In this document: one piece after another, positions 60,801 through 64,000 of the stretch
How the letters are laid out: each line of letters begins with the position of its first letter
Position numbering within the stretch: position 1 is the stretch's first letter
Assembly: GCA_028356125.1 (NCBI GenBank)
Contig: JAOMTZ010000001.1
Location: 1 to 64,000, forward strand
Source of the DNA: Candidatus Poseidoniaceae archaeon
GTDB lineage: Archaea > Thermoplasmatota > Poseidoniia > Poseidoniales > Poseidoniaceae
Direction of reading: 5' to 3'
Length of the DNA: 64,000 nucleotides
The notes under the pieces: generated by a model
The model's input: the letters and a program-made list of their open reading frames with translations, nothing else
Told to the model about the DNA's origin: nothing
Databases searched by the model: none
Program-made: the position numbers and the translations under genes

Positions 60801-62616
60801 CATAACCTTGTGCAGACCAACTAATTGATTGTGAATCGTTCCAATCCCAATCAACTTCGAATTGCCAATCAACTACTATCCGGCCACCTATTTCACTAAC
60901 CGAGGAGCTATTGTTCAGTTCCAACATTCCAAATCCGCTAGCTTGTGTAAATGTCCCACCTGATTGAATATCGCTAAGAACAATATTGACACTATCACCA
61001 GAAGAATCCAGACCAATCAAGTGGATTTCGTCTATGTTTTCGTTTCCTAACAGATGATGATGCTGAGTAGTAAACCCTTGAAGAAGATGGTTTGGATACC
61101 ATGTTTCAGGGACATTGAATGGATGGTTTGTTATCATGTTCTCATGATACACGCCACCGTCAATAGAGACTCCACCTGCAACGGATTGCCAAGTTAGAGG
61201 AACATCAACAATATTTTCTAATCCATTATTTGAGTTGATTTCATGATAAGTTTTGACAGTCTGTCCCAACCCGGAGACGTTCTCAAACAGATTGTAACCA
61301 ATAGCGAATGAGCCAATGGTGTAGGATGTTGTAGGAGACGAGTTTAGATTAATGTCAATCATAGACCAGTTTCTTCCACTTGGGTCCACATGAGTACTAG
61401 ATGCAGATAACTGTGGATTAGATATTGAAATTACAGATGTTGACCAATTGTAAGAAGATAATTGGTAGAATGAATTGCCTCCACTCGAAATTGTCAAAGG
61501 ATTTGTTTCTCCACTTGGAGTAATTCCCAGAAGTAAACTGTGAATGTTTGCTGATTCTGGAATCATTACAGACAATGTATCATTGCCAACTACGCCCATG
61601 GAGTGAGATGTTGTTGTTGAATCAATCCGAGTCTGCCACCCGTATGAACCATATGATGGTGAAGATGTGAATGACCAATCGATGACACCATCATCTGCCA
61701 AGTCGATTGATGCATCATGTGCAGGTTGAGCAAAGTTACCTCTGAAAGCTAGTGATTTGATCATAGCACCAGGAGCCATTGATACCTTCGGGCTAACATA
61801 TGTTCTCATGTCACCTAAGTTAAGCACAGAATTGGCAGTTGTTGCAGATACTGTTTGTGTTCCAACAGTAATCAGTGATGCGGTTGTCTGGGAGAAGTTC
61901 CCAGTCACCGTAGCTGATGAAATCGGCCTTGATGAATAACCTGACTGGCCAGTAATTACTTGTGTACCGCCGCCATTATTTCCCCATGTACCATTGGACA
62001 ATCGAGTGATTGAAGAAGGAATGTTCCAACCATTTCCATCACCTAAATATCTAGTTGCGCCAACTGTTAATTCACGAATCAGTGGAGTATAGTACTCGTC
62101 ATCTGTCCCCATCACCATTTCAATATGGATGTCCGGATTAGCATCACGATCGATGCTCGCTAACGATAACGGTAAACTCACATTATCATGCCCGCTAATG
62201 ACCTGCCCTGTAGCGTCTAAAACATTCACTCCATACCAAGTATTGTTAGGAAGAACAATATCTGCATCTACGAAACCATTCCCTAAATCATGAGTTGAAA
62301 TTGCAGGACTGGTCCAAGACCCTTCGGTTTCAAACCAGTCTACTTCTAGTCCGATATTGTCGACATACCAACCAGGTTCATTGACAGCAGAATCTCCAAC
62401 CTGGCGGAATTTGAAAGACACGTTGTTACCTGACAAGTTGGAAACATCATACGCCATGTCAAGCCATGGAATATTAGCAGAACTGGTACATGAAAATGAA
62501 CCCGATGCTGCTACGTATTGTCGCCCATCCCATACATCCGTTCCGCTATATGTACCCCAAGTAATCGATCCATCATACCAGTTAGTATCGTTCGCATAGT
62601 TGATATAAGCTTGAGT
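57838..62616 (-). CDS. Giant surface protein, downstream (C-terminal) part: TM anchor and cytoplasmic SAP-like tail
   Basis: Continuous frame from 62616; listed ORF begins at 62457. Ig-like domains, TM TAFNIILVLLLFGAAFTIVVLMRR, tail LMELDIGDLTRMADAEGVLSSGTKEEIIKRLVK. Confidence 0.8.
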   Translation of the reverse strand, partial: TQAYINYANDTNWYDGSITWGTYSGTDVWDGRQYVAASGSFSCTSSANIPWLDMAYDVSNLSGNNVSFKFRQVGDSAVNEPGWYVDNIGLEVDWFETEGSWTSPAISTHDLGNGFVDADIVLPNNTWYGVNVLDATGQVISGHDNVSLPLSLASIDRDANPDIHIEMVMGTDDEYYTPLIRELTVGATRYLGDGNGWNIPSSITRLSNGTWGNNGGGTQVITGQSGYSSRPISSATVTGNFSQTTASLITVGTQTVSATTANSVLNLGDMRTYVSPKVSMAPGAMIKSLAFRGNFAQPAHDASIDLADDGVIDWSFTSSPSYGSYGWQTRIDSTTTSHSMGVVGNDTLSVMIPESANIHSLLLGITPSGETNPLTISSGGNSFYQLSSYNWSTSVISISNPQLSASSTHVDPSGRNWSMIDINLNSSPTTSYTIGSFAIGYNLFENVSGLGQTVKTYHEINSNNGLENIVDVPLTWQSVAGGVSIDGGVYHENMITNHPFNVPETWYPNHLLQGFTTQHHHLLGNENIDEIHLIGLDSSGDSVNIVLSDIQSGGTFTQASGFGMLELNNSSSVSEIGGRIVVDWQFEVDWDWNDSQSISWSAQGYDEEGEGLSPATAQSGGIATQASENDLQVDSWQVSDLFGHDLSDMFSPAYPFWAKSGSQVSVSGTVRFENTLDMRPNVDDFIVAVDIDGVDVILNSTSDGQWTGLVTLPYNTSQANITPYVFRAGPITGANGAEDTTLTTPVNILLDGDSPWASNLQINNGQRLLAADGFTWDPSSTLSLQVTVTDNQALGDKLTMHYWREVMDDTNGDGQADESEYQTMFENLPEGISGERTLTYSGIDVSSLEMNALFSVYFTGTDYAGHQLMYGGDAGVDNDMATLIIAVNEPTEIPSASLNLNTVNEQLMVGQMHTLSMNIDDANGVNSVDLVTVKLLGADEDEVGVMNWEPRNGAMYADELSQLTLHDVRVTEEGAYSLVEWDFTLDWDFDENQISEYALPGIVVFDDDDLNPVVLMTNLGSIRWQLDNNLQVVVDGMVDNTPPISASSSNQIYVQPGDDLTFSGTVVFEKSGAHLTTLPGQGLEIAVSTIYGSETIQSYAEVGENGTWDAGLILPSRSLVENILVVDYFITGVPAPGEDSTDVQTSITVDETSPVVQFSSVPLSLDDYDLEVLQFAIQITEDGGMPEGDLLVNWAFLRNNLIMDKGQSSSPIPYISNNSGIWSYVGGIDFTEGVNVSLEDGDELIWWIDVVDRAGNTATGTGMSLIDAMNTDFTVLSFDVTVTNIEISLADGKAPRGNEVVEGTELGVIVHVRNLGTKTGTVTVSLMEDMGESRSWLSHGDMELSLSPGQSLFTIPMLYETHGAGQQNLYVNVTGMDSWVENSVLPHCYAVLDNATCSLNVESDMPRVISQDDVESGLDGLTAFNIILVLLLFGAAFTIVVLMRRDNSDESIFYDDDEWEDEEDTTSSKITPDLPTVVSDSQDVDTVAMALDGRGDITKEATVETVSLPTLEAPTQPDPTVDNKSRKSVKRKKKSPAELEDQKKERLAKKEKRAAKTAELMELDIGDLTRMADAEGVLSSGTKEEIIKRLVK

Positions 62617-64000
62617 TTATGCTCCATCATTAACCGAGTAATACAGGATACCACCATCATATGTATCTTCAGAGCACATCCAATGTTTCCAAACAAATCT
62701 TGCACTTGCACCCAAAGGTACGAAGTAGTTTGGTGAGATCAATGAATTATCAGAACTTGAATTATAATCTCCACATAAGTTAGTTGCGAATCCAAGGCTA
62801 GCACTCGGGAATGAAGATGGACCATCTGTGAAAGTTGAACATAATGACCCGAATTCCCAACCTGTTTGCCCAGCAGCATTGCTTGTACTCCAGCCACCAG
62901 GAGGGAGAGCTGAAGAGTCTTCCAAACTGTAGGAAATTGACAGTCCGCCACTTCCAATTTGTAAGAACGCCCAATCATCTGCAGAGCCACTGATTCCATA
63001 GTGTGTGGCTGAAGAAGAGGTAGAGAGTGATTTTGTATACACTGTTGCACCTGAATTTACGACTTTGAACCAACTAACCGACAATCCTTCCTTTGTATCC
63101 TGTGGAGTACCGTACTGAACAGAACTATCTGTTTGAACAACGTATCGAATCTTAGACGCTGTGGTTGAACCGATCATCGTGGCAGGAATTGGGAACTCTA
63201 GTTCCACAAAACCACCGGAATCATCCACAACTGTATTTCCGTTAGGAAGTGTGTATCCACTTCCAGGTATAGCACCAGTTCTTGAGCGACAAGATGTTGC
63301 TGTCGAACTGGATGATGATGAGATATCGGTCCAAGTGGTTCCATTATTGGTTGATAGTTCGACACAGAAATTGTCGTAACTTGAACCTTCAAGATCGAAT
63401 TCCAATCTTGTAACGACTTTTGCTCCGGCTGTTGAAGCAGAGAGGTTGATCTCGCTTTCCATAGCACCTTGAGCGTTGTTGCTGTAAAAACAATTTGAAG
63501 TTGTCTGTGAGTAACATCCGTGGTGCCAAACTCCAATCGAATTCCCAACATTTGTTATTTCAAAGTCATCAATGAACCATCCCGGACGCAATGTGTTATT
63601 GCTGTCTGTCCATACTTGGAATCTGAATTGCATTTGAGATGCGTTGCTTATTCCTGTTAGATTATCAAGATTGAATGTGGAACTTGTCCATGAACTATGA
63701 TTGCCATCTCCAAACACTCCAAAACCACTACCATTCGCACCGAGTGGAATGGAAGCATTAGTTGAAATTGTGGAAGGATAACCACCTACAGGCTCAATAT
63801 AGGTCCAGTTACCATTGTCTAATTTGTACTCAACCCATGCGCCATCTTTGACATCAAGGTGATGCCAGTGTGCGAATGTGAAATTGAAATTGCTGATCGG
63901 TTGAGGTATGCTGAATTGAGGTGCAGCCAATGCTCCAGATGACCCGGAGGCAAGCGCCTGACCTGGTAAGGTTCCAGCAACTACGCCACCGTCTGCCGCT
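62617..64000 (-). CDS. Giant surface protein, upstream part, ending at an in-frame TAA and running off the right edge
   Basis: Same frame as the downstream ORF; open to 64000 (AADGGVVAGTLPGQALASGSSGALAAPQFSIPQ...). MAM/lectin-like segments ending in GWFIDDFEI. Confidence 0.8.
   Translation of the reverse strand, partial: AADGGVVAGTLPGQALASGSSGALAAPQFSIPQPISNFNFTFAHWHHLDVKDGAWVEYKLDNGNWTYIEPVGGYPSTISTNASIPLGANGSGFGVFGDGNHSSWTSSTFNLDNLTGISNASQMQFRFQVWTDSNNTLRPGWFIDDFEITNVGNSIGVWHHGCYSQTTSNCFYSNNAQGAMESEINLSASTAGAKVVTRLEFDLEGSSYDNFCVELSTNNGTTWTDISSSSSSTATSCRSRTGAIPGSGYTLPNGNTVVDDSGGFVELEFPIPATMIGSTTASKIRYVVQTDSSVQYGTPQDTKEGLSVSWFKVVNSGATVYTKSLSTSSSATHYGISGSADDWAFLQIGSGGLSISYSLEDSSALPPGGWSTSNAAGQTGWEFGSLCSTFTDGPSSFPSASLGFATNLCGDYNSSSDNSLISPNYFVPLGASARFVWKHWMCSEDTYDGGILYYSVNDGA

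Overview
This 64 kb window reads as ordinary, gene-dense chromosome from a euryarchaeon. The archaeal-type housekeeping genes, abundant secreted/TSP3 proteins and gene style resemble Marine Group II/Poseidoniales; this assignment is inference only. I support about 50 protein genes, most covering the window with small gaps, plus one ncRNA: an SRP (7S) RNA on the minus strand near 16.0-16.35 kb. I saw no tRNA, rRNA, CRISPR array, transposase or integrase. Recognisable genes include an IscA/YgfZ Fe-S pair, malate dehydrogenase, a three-subunit NAD(P) transhydrogenase, a TatC fusion, EndA, archease, RtcB, a CcmE-like protein, PyrD, topoisomerase III, a geranylgeranyl reductase, an MqnC-like radical SAM enzyme, SHMT, EVE, an RND transporter, ValRS, Pol IV, SerA, RmuC and AlaRS. 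Large secreted or membrane proteins occupy much of the rest. The points most worth a second look are: (1) an in-frame TAA that splits a giant surface protein at 62617-62619; (2) a lipoprotein combining TSP3 repeats with a PNGase F-like domain that keeps active-site motifs; (3) a TatC-like protein fused to a Cys-rich HdrA/MvhD-like domain, translationally coupled to a gene sharing a CSCHG motif; (4) a Cys-type CcmE (CxxxY); (5) an ABA4-like membrane protein; (6) a 105-bp convergent overlap covering the EndA catalytic Lys; (7) a ValRS with HIGA instead of HIGH; (8) a compound palindrome in the topoisomerase III leader. No single clearly novel multi-gene system is evident. All family calls come from motif recognition by eye, with no database search.
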